From positions 1-26,466 of the forward strand of contig JAOZOH010000039.1 in NCBI GenBank assembly GCA_029933365.1: a DNA stretch of 26,466 bases. Direction: 5' to 3'. A model generated the notes under the pieces. The model did not search any database, was not told the DNA's origin, and saw only the letters and a program-made list of their open reading frames with translations. Numbering within the stretch: position 1 is the stretch's first letter; each line of letters opens with the position of its first letter. Both the position numbers and the translations under genes were made by a program. This stretch comes from Desulfuromusa sp. GTDB taxonomy: Bacteria; Desulfobacterota; Desulfuromonadia; Desulfuromonadales; Geopsychrobacteraceae. Shown in pieces: positions 8,401 through 17,068 of this stretch.

Positions 8401-8539
8401 CACCCTTGAAGAAAAAATTGACAAGCTGATCAGTCGCCGACGTGATCTGGCCAACCGGTTGGTTCAGGCTGATGATGGAAAACTGGTGAAGCGCCTGGAC
8501 AGAAAGGATTTACTTGAACTTCTGAGCTTTAATGATTGA
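5474..8539 (+). CDS. SNF2-family helicase/translocase with N-terminal SWIM zinc finger
   Basis: A 1021-residue protein likely to be an ATP-driven double-stranded DNA translocase. A SWIM zinc-finger motif lies at Cys76-x-Cys78 ... Cys89-x-His91. A long region without recognised motifs spans about 100-555. The SNF2 ATPase begins near residue 558 with LREYQKTGVAWL; Walker A DEMGLGKT covers 581-588 and the motif II box is DEIQ at 676-679. The C-terminal helicase lobe has LLAGGTGIDLTAA and the arginine-finger motif QATSRVHRIGQ. The start has only a weak ribosome-binding site. It lies 153 bases after radC on the same strand and converges with the second SNF2 gene. Its substrate and pathway are unknown. 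Confidence 0.9.
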   Translation: MKWLSFSYKNALSPWFKEKDLEKGWELLSTELLATLFFRNFGGGLFNGETSHGTAMIGFAKGSGKIRNFKLDRFYCTCCSRKQSKGNCCSHLAAVAISLLLEGDEAGQLQPLPFSFESSLWSDISTYLYDEHDSPEGKRTLSFKVEPEKGKITATGADFMLAVETDPLTAGFIQTRFLSQRQVDVRDAASSVVPEGLNQLGDDLVNLSLGDGEREMFSRGHQTQGLSRDNSFWFWLTRLFYLRSGLDTFVMQADDPKGDSFSVRAGNEHGGYFTFVPSRRQGCRFFATFNKKQGGGEPFLSPAQSFWRTSFNEDSTAISCRVMLKLESGEVLSREELAPRRWGSCYHIPDRGFLPVTPVDYDADLRPPRTPDQPSLFGSSSEREKMHEGFDVSGTDFVNFIEENRDALGQSDNETDPSLLHFVAVEKPDKIHLELLGSDDDWCYLSTSYGLGSRDINLTEILEARKKGWEYLPGKEWFKLQGTALSWLHNIGEDRLYLDSDGRRGLKLHRWEIMTLTSRPDCIMSGRIGEQQSHETGVPILDRWKALSQVDVSTHLREYQKTGVAWLVQLLGNGIGGILADEMGLGKTHQALALLDMVAKTVPTASFLVVAPASVVYHWADKIDRFYPQLSWGVYHGSGRNLEQCIEKKVVLTTYGIVNRDESELGGCFFEVIVFDEIQNLKNRKTRIHGAAARLKGGIKLGLTGTPMENSPNDLKSLLDICLPGALGSEQLFRRRFTIPIVEDQSEERSRELAERIDPFFLRRLRSQVVTELPEVIEDHRSCTLHADQVRLYREFLSGQSGKLVDQLNDEGSEIPYMEVLALITYLKQICDHPCLISGESDPEEYGSGKWELFKELLKECQESGYKVVVFSQYTSMLDLIENYLRGLGIGIACLRGGMTLQKRKREIDRFQNEDGCQVFCASLLAGGTGIDLTAAQCVIHYDRWWNAAREDQATSRVHRIGQTHVVEVFKLITVGTLEEKIDKLISRRRDLANRLVQADDGKLVKRLDRKDLLELLSFND

Positions 8540-8586
8540 TCAGCCGTGATCTTTTTGTTTATTTGCAAACGGTCGCCATTGATACC

Positions 8587-8880
8587 TCAAAAAAAATAGA
8601 AATCCTCTTCCGGCGTACCTTTTGGCACGACCTTCATGTCATCACTGTACCCATCATATTGAAACTCCCATTCAATACCATTTTTATCGTATCTCTGAAT
8701 CTGTATATTGTCCCAATATCCGAGTGCTGCCAACTCATCTGTGGCGGTGATTTCTGAAACGGCGAAACGACGGCAATAGGTTGCAACCAGATTTTTCCGA
8801 TCCGCTTTCTTAAGCCATTTTTTCATATTTCTCATGCGCTCACATTTATTCAACCGTTTTTTATTTTTTTTGTTTTGCAT
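8587..8880 (-). CDS. Small conserved-looking protein of unknown function
   Basis: A 97-codon reading that starts 8 bases after the stop of the upstream SNF2 helicase gene on the same strand, so probably co-transcribed. The first 30 residues are strongly basic (lysine/arginine, an NKKNK-type run). The C-terminal half is acidic and aromatic: IEWEFQYDGYSDDMKVVPKGTPEEDFYFF. Internal ATGs (codons 16 and 19) are alternative starts and none has a strong ribosome-binding site. No known domain is recognised. The tight spacing, the composition and the lack of a competing ORF argue that it is a real gene. It could be a DNA- or nucleic-acid-binding partner of the helicase, but that is speculation. Confidence 0.55.
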   Translation of the reverse strand: MQNKKNKKRLNKCERMRNMKKWLKKADRKNLVATYCRRFAVSEITATDELAALGYWDNIQIQRYDKNGIEWEFQYDGYSDDMKVVPKGTPEEDFYFF

Positions 8881-8888
8881 CCGAAAAC

Positions 8889-11528
8889 CTATCCGGTTAT
8901 TTTTGGCATCTTGAACCGCATGATTACCTCACCCGTCTCCTGATTTACCTCTATTTTGTTGTCTTCCCCTTGCAGTGGTTGCCCGGTTGTCATTTGCATC
9001 AATCCTGACAAAAAGGCCATCCCCTGATTCATCACCTGTTCTAACTGTTCGCCGGAGGTTATCGGAGCCAGGGCAGTAGCAGCATCTTTTTCTGGTTCAG
9101 CCATTAGTGGTTTTTTGAGCTTGTTTGGTTCTGCTGGTTCGTTCAGCAGGTCGGAGAATTCATCCGTCGGAGGTGGTACCGGAAGCTCTTCTCCGAATTC
9201 CGGTGGTTGCGCCAGTTGTTCGATACTTTCTTCGAGTTGTTGCAGAAATTGAGATCTGCCCTTTTCGGAGAAATCGACACTATCGAGACCGCTGGTGTTG
9301 TTCAGAACCCCTTCGAAAAGGTTCTGTTTTAACAACAGGCCGTCAGCAATACGGATTTCAATCGATTTCTGCATGATCAGGTTGATGACGGTCAGTTGCT
9401 CGTTTTTTTGACCTAGACGGTCGATGCGGCCGATGCGCTGGTTTTTCTTGGCGGGATTCCACGGCAGTTCAAAATTGATGACACTGTCGGCAACTTGCAG
9501 GTTCAGGCCGACACCGCCCGCTTCTGTAGACAGAAAAACCTGACATTTATCATTGCTTTCAAATTCTTTGATCAACTGGTCTCTCTTGGGTACCGGAACC
9601 TTGCCGTTGAGTTCGACGAAACCAATATCGTTGTCGCGCAGCATCCGGCTGATGATATGGTTCATCCGTACCCATTCGGAAAAAATCACAATTTTGCGAC
9701 TGGATTGTTTCATGTCGAGCTTGTCGAGTAGTATGTGGCGTAGTTCATCGAGTTTTGGAGAATAATGGTCGTCCCGTTCTGGATCGACCAGAAAGGTTGA
9801 ATCGCAGACCATACGCATTTTTGCCAGTAGTAGCATCACTTTCTGATGGTCAAATGGGGTCAGGAATTTTTTGCGCAGAATCTGGGCGATTTTTAAGGCG
9901 TAGTTGGCATGATAGTCGGCCTGACAAGGGTGCATCTTGATCGGAATGTCGAGCTGATTGATCTGAGGGAGCTGCTTGATGACCTCTTTCTTTTCCCTGC
10001 GGAGGAGGATCGGTTGCAAACGCTCTTTTAACTGTTGCAGGTTATAATAGCCACTGATCTTGTTTTTCTTCTCGACATCAAAACAGCAGTGTTGACAGGA
10101 AAATTCCCACAAAGGTGAAAGCATGTGGGGATCGAGAAAATCGACAATCGAATAGAGATCGACCAGGCGGTTTTCGATCGGTGTGCCGGTCAGAACCAGA
10201 CCGTGTTTTTTGGGAATCTGCTTGATGTTGGTAGCTGTGCGGGTTTCATAATTTTTGATCCGCTGGGCTTCGTCCAGGATGATCAGGTCTGGATTGTAGC
10301 TGTGGAGCAGATCCATATCCCTCAGGGTCGCTTCATAATTGCAGATCGCAAAATAATCATTTGAGCTACGGTATTGGGCGGCGCGTTCCCCCGGTGTCCC
10401 TTGAATGATGATGGCGGTTTCGGAGGAGAATTTTTCAATTTCGTCCTTCCATTGCGCTTTCAGCGAAGCGGGGCAAATAACCAGAACACGTTCAAATCCG
10501 AACAGCTTTTTTTTCTGTACGGCAGTACCGATGGCCTGAAGCGTTTTTCCAAGTCCCATTTCATCGGCAATAATGGCATTTTTTCGGAAGGTAGCGAATT
10601 CAATCCCGATTTTCTGGTAGCTAAAGAGATCTGCCTTGATAGATGAAAAATCGGTGCGGTTTTCGGTTTTGATTTTATCCAGTAGCTGGTGTTCAAAAAA
10701 AGCTTCGATCTGCTCCAGTACTTCGGGGCGAATGAGAAATTCTTTTGTTTCTCGGCTTGCTTCGATAAAATTGATAAAATCAGCGGTTCGGTCTTCGCGC
10801 AGTTTTCGTTCGACGGTGAAATATTCATTGAGTAGTTGTTCTGTTTCTGGTGGCAGTTGTTGGGGGTAGCACCAGGAGATACGGTATTCATCCAATGGAT
10901 CGAGGTAGATTTCGATAAACGGATAGGCCTGATCCGGCAGTGTCTGTGGTCCGGTTTCTTTGAACAGGGAAAAAGCATAGAGCAGGTGTTTGCAGGTTCC
11001 CAATTTGTTGGTGCGGTAATCGGGACAGGAGCAGTAACCCTGTTCTTTTTCCAGATCACGAAAAGTCAGTCGGTAATGAAGGCCACGTTCGTTAGTCAAT
11101 TCATGCTCACCGAAAATGTTGTCACTAAACTCGATCAGGTATTCGGCTCTGTCGGCTTTGTCGAGCCTTTCTTCCATAACCCGCTTGACCATCCCTTCAC
11201 GAGTGTAGGTTTTGCCACCGACCGGCTTCGGGGCTTCATCCCGCTGTAGATAGTCTGAGAGTTCCAGCAGTCCGGCAATGGTATGATGACAGGTTTCCTC
11301 CGATGATTTGCAGCTGCATCGGGTGTTGATTTGTTCATCGCCAAGATTGATGAACAGCTCAAAGTTGCTGTGGGTATCTTCTACGGAGAAGTGGAAAATA
11401 TCACCAGCGCAGGTCAATAGCTGGCATTGACCGTTCATATAAAGAGCGTTGGCCTGGCGCATGGCCAGTCTGGTCGTTTTATTGTTGTTCTTCATGGTGT
11501 TGAGTTTTTCTTTGATCAGATCAAGCAC
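8889..11528 (-). CDS. SNF2-family helicase/translocase with two SWIM motifs
   Basis: An 879-residue SNF2 protein. Two SWIM-type zinc motifs stand in the N-terminal third: CSC...CHH near residues 73-84 and CSC...CKH near 168-183 (numbered from the upstream ATG at 11534). The ATPase core has IIADEMGLGKTLQ with Lys330, the DEAQ box at about 421-424, LVLTGTPIENR, and the C-terminal lobe STEAGGVGLNLQ with QRIGRIDRLGQ. A long acidic and proline-containing tail ends the protein. The start is set by AGGAGG at 11535-11540. That site abuts ATG 11534 but is ideally spaced (6 bases) from GTG 11528, so GTG is preferred. It diverges from jetA across about 110 bases and faces the other SNF2 gene tail to tail. 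Confidence 0.9.
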   Translation of the reverse strand: MLDLIKEKLNTMKNNNKTTRLAMRQANALYMNGQCQLLTCAGDIFHFSVEDTHSNFELFINLGDEQINTRCSCKSSEETCHHTIAGLLELSDYLQRDEAPKPVGGKTYTREGMVKRVMEERLDKADRAEYLIEFSDNIFGEHELTNERGLHYRLTFRDLEKEQGYCSCPDYRTNKLGTCKHLLYAFSLFKETGPQTLPDQAYPFIEIYLDPLDEYRISWCYPQQLPPETEQLLNEYFTVERKLREDRTADFINFIEASRETKEFLIRPEVLEQIEAFFEHQLLDKIKTENRTDFSSIKADLFSYQKIGIEFATFRKNAIIADEMGLGKTLQAIGTAVQKKKLFGFERVLVICPASLKAQWKDEIEKFSSETAIIIQGTPGERAAQYRSSNDYFAICNYEATLRDMDLLHSYNPDLIILDEAQRIKNYETRTATNIKQIPKKHGLVLTGTPIENRLVDLYSIVDFLDPHMLSPLWEFSCQHCCFDVEKKNKISGYYNLQQLKERLQPILLRREKKEVIKQLPQINQLDIPIKMHPCQADYHANYALKIAQILRKKFLTPFDHQKVMLLLAKMRMVCDSTFLVDPERDDHYSPKLDELRHILLDKLDMKQSSRKIVIFSEWVRMNHIISRMLRDNDIGFVELNGKVPVPKRDQLIKEFESNDKCQVFLSTEAGGVGLNLQVADSVINFELPWNPAKKNQRIGRIDRLGQKNEQLTVINLIMQKSIEIRIADGLLLKQNLFEGVLNNTSGLDSVDFSEKGRSQFLQQLEESIEQLAQPPEFGEELPVPPPTDEFSDLLNEPAEPNKLKKPLMAEPEKDAATALAPITSGEQLEQVMNQGMAFLSGLMQMTTGQPLQGEDNKIEVNQETGEVIMRFKMPKITG

Positions 11529-11534
11529 AATCAT

Positions 11535-11540
11535 CCTCCT
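11535..11540 (-). promoter_or_regulatory. Shine-Dalgarno AGGAGG that decides the SNF2 start
   Basis: On the minus strand AGGAGG directly touches the ATG at 11534-11532, leaving no spacer. The GTG at 11528-11526 is six bases away, a normal distance. This favours GTG initiation. Confidence 0.6.
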
Positions 11541-11602
11541 GCCAGTTTTTTTGTTGCAAGCTGCGTTTTTATCTCCAGCGTAGTTTTAGCACAACTTACA
11601 TG

Positions 11603-11632
11603 TTGCTATCATCTGGATAATTAAAGTATTTT
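11603..11632 (+). promoter_or_regulatory. Possible jetA promoter in the divergent intergenic region
   Basis: TTGCTA (11603-11608), an 18-base spacer and TATTTT (11627-11632) match sigma-70 boxes at four of six positions each. The -10 box ends seven bases before the jetA ATG and there is no ribosome-binding site, so a leaderless transcript is possible. An imperfect inverted repeat (TAGC...AAC / GTTGCTA, 11586-11608) overlaps it. This is weak evidence only. Confidence 0.25.
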
Positions 11633-11639
11633 ATCGACC

Positions 11640-12830
11640 ATGTTTGCTTTTACATCGATCAAAGAACTGATCAATACCCTTGCTTGGTCAAAAGAGCTGC
11701 TGGCAGAGATGTTTGAGAAGCGCAAGTCGTTTGCTTACAAATATGATCATGCTCTGGAGTTGCTTGATGAAGCCCGGGTGGATACTCTGCTTGAGCTGGA
11801 AGTGGTACGCAAAAACGGGCCGTTGCTGGAAATAGATGATCATTTCTTGCAGTTTTTCGAACAGATTCTGGAGGTCAATGAAGAGATAAATACGGCCACG
11901 GTGCATGAGAATATTCGCACCCTTAAGCAAAATATTAATTACTACTTGCAAGAGGGCAATACCAGCCGTAAATATGGTTATCTTAAGGCAATCAAAACAG
12001 TTTTGCGCAAAATTGGGTTGATGACGTTGCGCAATGTTGTTGATTTGAACCGGAATATCGAAAATACCTTCAAGACAGAACCAACCTATAAAATCAAAAT
12101 CGACAAGCTCGAAAACTATGACCAGAAACGGCAAGACATCAGTGCCCTGATTAAGCAAACTCAGCAGCTTCTGGATGGGGAAGAACTGACCTTTTTTAAG
12201 GTTGCTCCTGATGAGGAATTGAGGCGGATTATTGTTCAGCTTCGCTTGCAACTGCACGAAGCTCACCACAATCTGATTGAGGCACAGCGGCAAATTATCG
12301 ATTATCTTAATCAGATTAAGTATCAAAGCCGGATGGTGGAAAAGATTCGGCAAATCAAATATCTTAAGGATCAGTTTGAACTTAAAGAACGAACCGATTT
12401 TACCACCGTCATGTCACAGTGTCGGGATCTCTTTTTTGAAGCGCAGCAACCGGGACGGTTGAAGCTTTCTCTCGATTTATTACAGGATGATGCTGTTTAT
12501 GCCAGTTTGGTGAAAATAAGCAGGCGTAAGAAGAGCGGTGTTAAACAGTTACGGGCAGTGGCAGACAATATCTCCAGAGAGTACTTGGAGGCGGCTGCCG
12601 AACATGAGGTATATGTCGACCTCGAAGAGATAAAAAACAACTTTTGCGCCTCTGGCGACCATCTGTTTAACTTTTTATGTCATTATCAGTATCCCAAAGA
12701 GCTGAAATTTGACGAGATTGTGACCCTCTATTGCCAGCTTATCTCCTTGTATGATGAAGAGTTGGTTTTTACCGGTGAATACGGTCAATATAACGATGAC
12801 CTGGAATACGCAATCATCGAACCTATGTAA
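11640..12830 (+). CDS. jetA: Wadjet subunit JetA (MukF/kleisin-like)
   Basis: A 396-residue, mostly helical protein without a catalytic motif. Residues about 30-75 look like a winged-helix segment. A long helical stretch rich in charged residues and glutamine occupies about 190-270, and a second small domain lies near the C-terminus (about 330-385), the layout expected of a kleisin that bridges the two SMC heads. Identification rests mainly on position: it is the first of four genes in the order A-B-C-D, before a MukE-like subunit, an SMC-like ATPase and a TOPRIM protein. In Wadjet, JetA, JetB and JetC form the loop-extruding complex. No ribosome-binding site precedes the ATG. The Wadjet subtype cannot be assigned from sequence alone. 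Confidence 0.75.
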   Translation: MFAFTSIKELINTLAWSKELLAEMFEKRKSFAYKYDHALELLDEARVDTLLELEVVRKNGPLLEIDDHFLQFFEQILEVNEEINTATVHENIRTLKQNINYYLQEGNTSRKYGYLKAIKTVLRKIGLMTLRNVVDLNRNIENTFKTEPTYKIKIDKLENYDQKRQDISALIKQTQQLLDGEELTFFKVAPDEELRRIIVQLRLQLHEAHHNLIEAQRQIIDYLNQIKYQSRMVEKIRQIKYLKDQFELKERTDFTTVMSQCRDLFFEAQQPGRLKLSLDLLQDDAVYASLVKISRRKKSGVKQLRAVADNISREYLEAAAEHEVYVDLEEIKNNFCASGDHLFNFLCHYQYPKELKFDEIVTLYCQLISLYDEELVFTGEYGQYNDDLEYAIIEPM

Positions 12831-12861
12831 GGGGTGTCTCTGGACAGCTAAAAACATAACT

Positions 12862-13428
12862 ATGCCAATAACTAACCGGACAGCTGAAATTTACCAAATA
12901 TTAAGCAAGGGGCAATTCATCAGCTCGAATAGTTCGGATGAAAAAATCCGTAAACTATTTGTCCTGGTTGAAGACAACTTTGCTGATCTGGCTCGATATT
13001 TTGCCGAAATTAATCTTACTTTGGAGCGTGGAGATGAGTATTTCTACTTTTCCCGTCCTGAAAGTCGAGCTGATTTAGAACGTAAGGTGGAGAGCGCTTA
13101 TAAATGGATTGATATTGTCGATTTTTTCAAGACCCACGACAGTGTATTTGGTTCCGGCTACCGTTTCAGCCCTGCCGATATTGTGGTTAAATTGAATGTT
13201 GACGCCATGTTGAAAAGCAAATTTGCCGGTCTGAAACGACATACCAGAACCGACAAGTTTGATGACGCTATTCAAAGATTGATTGATACCCTTTGTCGCG
13301 AAGGATTTGCTGAACTCGAAAATGAAGTAACTAATTCGTACAAGGTATTGGCATCTTTCAGCTATCTGGAAAATTTGATTATGAGCATCCATATCCCCGA
13401 AGAAATTGCCGATGAGATACCTGAATAA
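12862..13428 (+). CDS. jetB: Wadjet subunit JetB (MukE-like)
   Basis: A 188-residue helical protein with the size and winged-helix-like alternation of MukE/MksE/JetB. It shows DEKIRKLFVLVEDNFADLARYFAEI, then YFYFSR, and a C-terminal LCREGFAELE segment. In Wadjet this subunit binds the kleisin and helps engage DNA. The open frame extends upstream into jetA (to 12751), but ATG 12862 is preferred: it lies 31 bases after the jetA stop, and the extension is low-complexity translation of jetA codons. The ribosome-binding site is weak. The 3' end overlaps the jetC start by 17 bases, indicating translational coupling. Confidence 0.75.
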   Translation: MPITNRTAEIYQILSKGQFISSNSSDEKIRKLFVLVEDNFADLARYFAEINLTLERGDEYFYFSRPESRADLERKVESAYKWIDIVDFFKTHDSVFGSGYRFSPADIVVKLNVDAMLKSKFAGLKRHTRTDKFDDAIQRLIDTLCREGFAELENEVTNSYKVLASFSYLENLIMSIHIPEEIADEIPE

Positions 13429-16400
13429 AGTCAGTTTTATCAACAGTGCTGCGGTGAAATATGCCGAACTCGATTTGAATGGCAATGTCCATTTTATCGG
13501 TACGCAAGGGGTGGGCAAAAGTACTTTGCTCCGGGCGATTCTGTTTTTCTATAACGCCAATTCCCTTAAACTTGGGGTGCCGTCAGGGCCCACCAACAAA
13601 AGTTTTGCCGAGTGGTATTTTCCTTATCAGAACTCCTACATTGTCTACGAGGTTCAGCGTGAAACCGGTGCCTATTCGTTGTTGGCATTCAAGGCGCAAA
13701 ACCGGGTTTGCTTCCGCTTTATTGATGCCCCTTACCGCCAGGAACTGTTTATTGACTCCGATGGTCGTGTCCACGAAAGCTGGGACAAAATTCGTAGCCA
13801 ACTCGATGCCGATAAAATTTTTTACAGTCGCCAGATTAAGTCCTACGAGGAGTATCGGGATATTATCTATGGGAATGAGCAGGGGAAGAAAGAGTTCCGC
13901 CGCTATTCTTTGTTGGAGAGTCGGCAGTATCTGAATATCCCCCGGACTATTCAGAATGTTTTTCTCAATTCAAAACTTGATGCCGAGTTTATCAAGCAGA
14001 CCATTATTGATTCTATGGGCGAGGAAGCAGTTGAGATTGATCTGCAGCTTTATGCCCATCATCTGCACGATTTTGAAAGTCAACTCAATGATATCCGTCA
14101 ATTTCGGCAACCAGTTGTGCAGCAACAGGGACAAAAAGCGGCGCAGCTCTATGTCGTTATTAATCAGTTACAACGGGAGCAAAAAAAACTGGCGGCACAG
14201 TTGGGCGGTGCTCTTACTGCACTGGAAGAGCAGGAACCGTCAGCGCAGGATTCGCTGGCAACCGATGAACAGTCCCGACAGGCATTGTTGGCCAAAATTT
14301 CCACAGAGGGGGCGGTGTTTAAACGGCGCAACGATAAGTATATTGCGGAGCTAACAATCTTGGCGGAGAAACTGAAAACCGCCCGAACTAAAGCAGCACA
14401 TTATGCCAATTTGAACATAACTGCCATTATTGAGCGGGTCGCAAAGCGTACCGATTTAACCCTCGCACAGGACAATCTGGTGGCTGAGAAAAATCTCTTG
14501 AACGGGCAGTTTCAGGAGTTGACGCAAAAATACACCGCTTTATTGGCGGAGTTGGATAACCAGCGGCAAGGCTATTGTAACGTCAAAGAACAGGGGCAAT
14601 TAGCCGCTAAAGAAACCTTTTTTGCTCAGCGGGATGAAATCAAAGCACAGTATGAGATGTTGTCGGAAGAGATTCGGCAGCAACATCAGGGGGAGGTAAC
14701 TGCTGCCAGAGAGCATTGTCAGGAGTTGATAGCTGCTGGTTATGAACTGAGACACCGCTTGGCAATGGTACGACAACAACCATTTTATGCTACTGAGATT
14801 TTACAGCAACAACAGGAACTTGACGGTCTGAAGTTACAGCTTCAACAAGCCGAAGTGCAGAAAAAAACTAATACTGGTCGACTTGAAGAACTCAAGCGGC
14901 GTGGCGAACTCGAAGAGCAGGCGTTACAGGAATCTTGCCAGCATAAGGTTGGGCTATTCCGTCAGCAGATAGTTGAGTTTGAGCTGCAGATTAAATTGCT
15001 TGCTGATAAATTGGCAAGTGGGCAGGGAACCTTATATAGCTGGTTGATGCAGCACCGGCCGGGATGGGAACAGGACATCGGCAAAGTGTGTGATGAGAGG
15101 GTCTTGTTTGACCAGACCTTGCGGCCGCAGAAAACTGCCGCCGGGGAAGAGAGTTTTTATGGGGTCAAGCTGGATCTGTCGCAATGGGATAAAAAAGTTA
15201 AAACCCTTGCCGATTATCAACATGAACAGACCCTTCTAAGGCAAGAAGCAGAATCCAAAGAGGCTGAAATCAGCACGCTGGAACAGGAACTTGTCGATCA
15301 GTTGCAAAAGCTGCAGCAGCGGTTGCACCCGCAGTCACGTCAGTTGCGGCATGAAAATCGGGAATTGATCTACCAGATTGAACAGCATCCACAGCAATAT
15401 GAAAAAGTACAGTTGCAGATTCAACAATGGGAGGAACAGGGGGCGCTTGAACGGCAGCAGCAAATAGGAGAGCTGCAAGTCAAGCTGGAGAAGATCACAA
15501 CGGCTGAATTGGAGGCGCAGGAAAAGTTGGCGCGGCTGGAGGGACAGCTTAATCGGCAGTTGCAAACCAAATTGCGTCATCAAGATAAAAAAATTGCCGA
15601 GTTGGAACTGGTACGAGATCAACAGTTAGCAGCATTAACTGCCGATATTGCTGCCAATCAACAAGCTTATGAGCAGCGGAAAGCTGCAGTAACTGCGGAT
15701 AAAAACCGTGATCTGAAAAGCCGTGGTGCTGATACCGACCGGCTTGACAGGATTGAGGAAGATCTTATTCGCATTCGGGTAGAGCTTGAATTTATCGAAG
15801 TAAATCGTGACCTGGTGGCAGAATATCGGCGTGACAAAGAGGATTTTTTTGATCGCACCAAAGAGTTTAAGAATCACCACCAACTGCTGGAGCGGGAGCA
15901 GCAGCAAAATGAATTGGAATTTGAACAACGTAGGGAGAAGTTGCAGTACCAATTAACCACCTTGGAGGGGGCAATTGCCGGACATCGCCAAGCGCTGGAG
16001 GAGATAAATGCCGACCGGGAAGCTTTCAGCCGTTTTAAATTATCTGAAGTTTTTACTCAGGTAGAGGGCTATCTTGATTCTGTCGCTGAGGTGACTTTGG
16101 CGGCTGGAAATTGCCGAGATATCATCGAAGCAATAAAGGATAATTACTACGCCGGGATTAAGCGGCAGAACGACTTGCAGGAGGTGGTGGATAAATTTCT
16201 GGGTCATTTCTCCGCCGACAACATTTTCAAGTTTGCTATCAGATTCAGTTCGGTTGAGGCTTATCTTGATTTTTCTCAAGATCTTACCGAGTTTATTGAA
16301 GAAGATAAAATTGATGAATTTGAAAGGCGGGTCACCGAACGGTTCGCAGAAATTGTTACCGGTCTGGGGAAGGAAACTACTGAATTGGTTTCCCGTGCCG

Positions 16401-17068
16401 GTGCGATCCAAAAGGTTATCAATAAAATTAATCGGGATTTTACCGCCAAAAATTTTGTCGGGGCAATTGATAGTATTGAACTGAAATTGGATGAAAGTGC
16501 CAATAGCGTTTTTGTGATATTAAAACAGATAAAAGCATTTAACGATAAACATAGTCTCGATTTTGGCACACCCGATCTTTTTTCCACCGAAAATCATGAA
16601 CTTAATAATCAACAGGCAATTTCATTGCTGCGGATGTTGTTGCAAGAGGTCGATAGTGCGCGAGGGGCTACGATAACCCTGGCAGATTCATTTGAATTGA
16701 AATTTCGGATTATCGAAAATAGTAATGATACCGGTTGGGTAGAAAAGTTGTCTCATGTCGGTTCTGATGGTACCGATGTGCTGGTTAAAGCGATGGTAAA
16801 CATTATGTTGCTCAATGTTTTTAAAGAGGGAGCCTCTCGCCGATTCGGTGACTTTCGCCTCCACTGCATGATGGATGAAATCGGCAAACTTCATCCCAGC
16901 AATATTCGTGGCATCCTCAAATTTGCCAATGACCGCAATATTATGCTCATCAACGGTTCACCAACTGAAAATAACGCCTTGAATTATAAGCATGTTTTTA
17001 AGGTTGCCAAGGATGCCCAGCGGGTCACCAAAGTCACCAGAATTTTGACCAATAATCGACCATTATGA
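13412..17068 (+). CDS. jetC: Wadjet subunit JetC, SMC/MukB-like ATPase
   Basis: A 1218-residue SMC-like motor. Walker A is GTQGVGKST (30-38). A very long glutamine/glutamate/lysine-rich coiled coil runs from about 210 to 960. It is broken near 535-590 by a compact segment (LYSWLMQHRPGWEQDIGKV ... FYGVKLDLSQWDK) that looks like a hinge. The C-terminal head has a signature-like SDGTD segment and Walker B LHCMMDEIG with Asp1155 and Glu1156. In Wadjet the motor extrudes DNA loops on circular DNA until the JetD nuclease is activated. ATG 13412 is chosen over an in-frame TTG at 13406. Its stop overlaps the jetD start (ATGA). Confidence 0.88.
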   Translation: MRYLNKVSFINSAAVKYAELDLNGNVHFIGTQGVGKSTLLRAILFFYNANSLKLGVPSGPTNKSFAEWYFPYQNSYIVYEVQRETGAYSLLAFKAQNRVCFRFIDAPYRQELFIDSDGRVHESWDKIRSQLDADKIFYSRQIKSYEEYRDIIYGNEQGKKEFRRYSLLESRQYLNIPRTIQNVFLNSKLDAEFIKQTIIDSMGEEAVEIDLQLYAHHLHDFESQLNDIRQFRQPVVQQQGQKAAQLYVVINQLQREQKKLAAQLGGALTALEEQEPSAQDSLATDEQSRQALLAKISTEGAVFKRRNDKYIAELTILAEKLKTARTKAAHYANLNITAIIERVAKRTDLTLAQDNLVAEKNLLNGQFQELTQKYTALLAELDNQRQGYCNVKEQGQLAAKETFFAQRDEIKAQYEMLSEEIRQQHQGEVTAAREHCQELIAAGYELRHRLAMVRQQPFYATEILQQQQELDGLKLQLQQAEVQKKTNTGRLEELKRRGELEEQALQESCQHKVGLFRQQIVEFELQIKLLADKLASGQGTLYSWLMQHRPGWEQDIGKVCDERVLFDQTLRPQKTAAGEESFYGVKLDLSQWDKKVKTLADYQHEQTLLRQEAESKEAEISTLEQELVDQLQKLQQRLHPQSRQLRHENRELIYQIEQHPQQYEKVQLQIQQWEEQGALERQQQIGELQVKLEKITTAELEAQEKLARLEGQLNRQLQTKLRHQDKKIAELELVRDQQLAALTADIAANQQAYEQRKAAVTADKNRDLKSRGADTDRLDRIEEDLIRIRVELEFIEVNRDLVAEYRRDKEDFFDRTKEFKNHHQLLEREQQQNELEFEQRREKLQYQLTTLEGAIAGHRQALEEINADREAFSRFKLSEVFTQVEGYLDSVAEVTLAAGNCRDIIEAIKDNYYAGIKRQNDLQEVVDKFLGHFSADNIFKFAIRFSSVEAYLDFSQDLTEFIEEDKIDEFERRVTERFAEIVTGLGKETTELVSRAGAIQKVINKINRDFTAKNFVGAIDSIELKLDESANSVFVILKQIKAFNDKHSLDFGTPDLFSTENHELNNQQAISLLRMLLQEVDSARGATITLADSFELKFRIIENSNDTGWVEKLSHVGSDGTDVLVKAMVNIMLLNVFKEGASRRFGDFRLHCMMDEIGKLHPSNIRGILKFANDRNIMLINGSPTENNALNYKHVFKVAKDAQRVTKVTRILTNNRPL

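Noticed and set aside
10460..11059. 199-codon minus-strand ORF in another frame of the second SNF2 gene
   Set aside because: Same-strand out-of-frame shadow over conserved SNF2 motifs.
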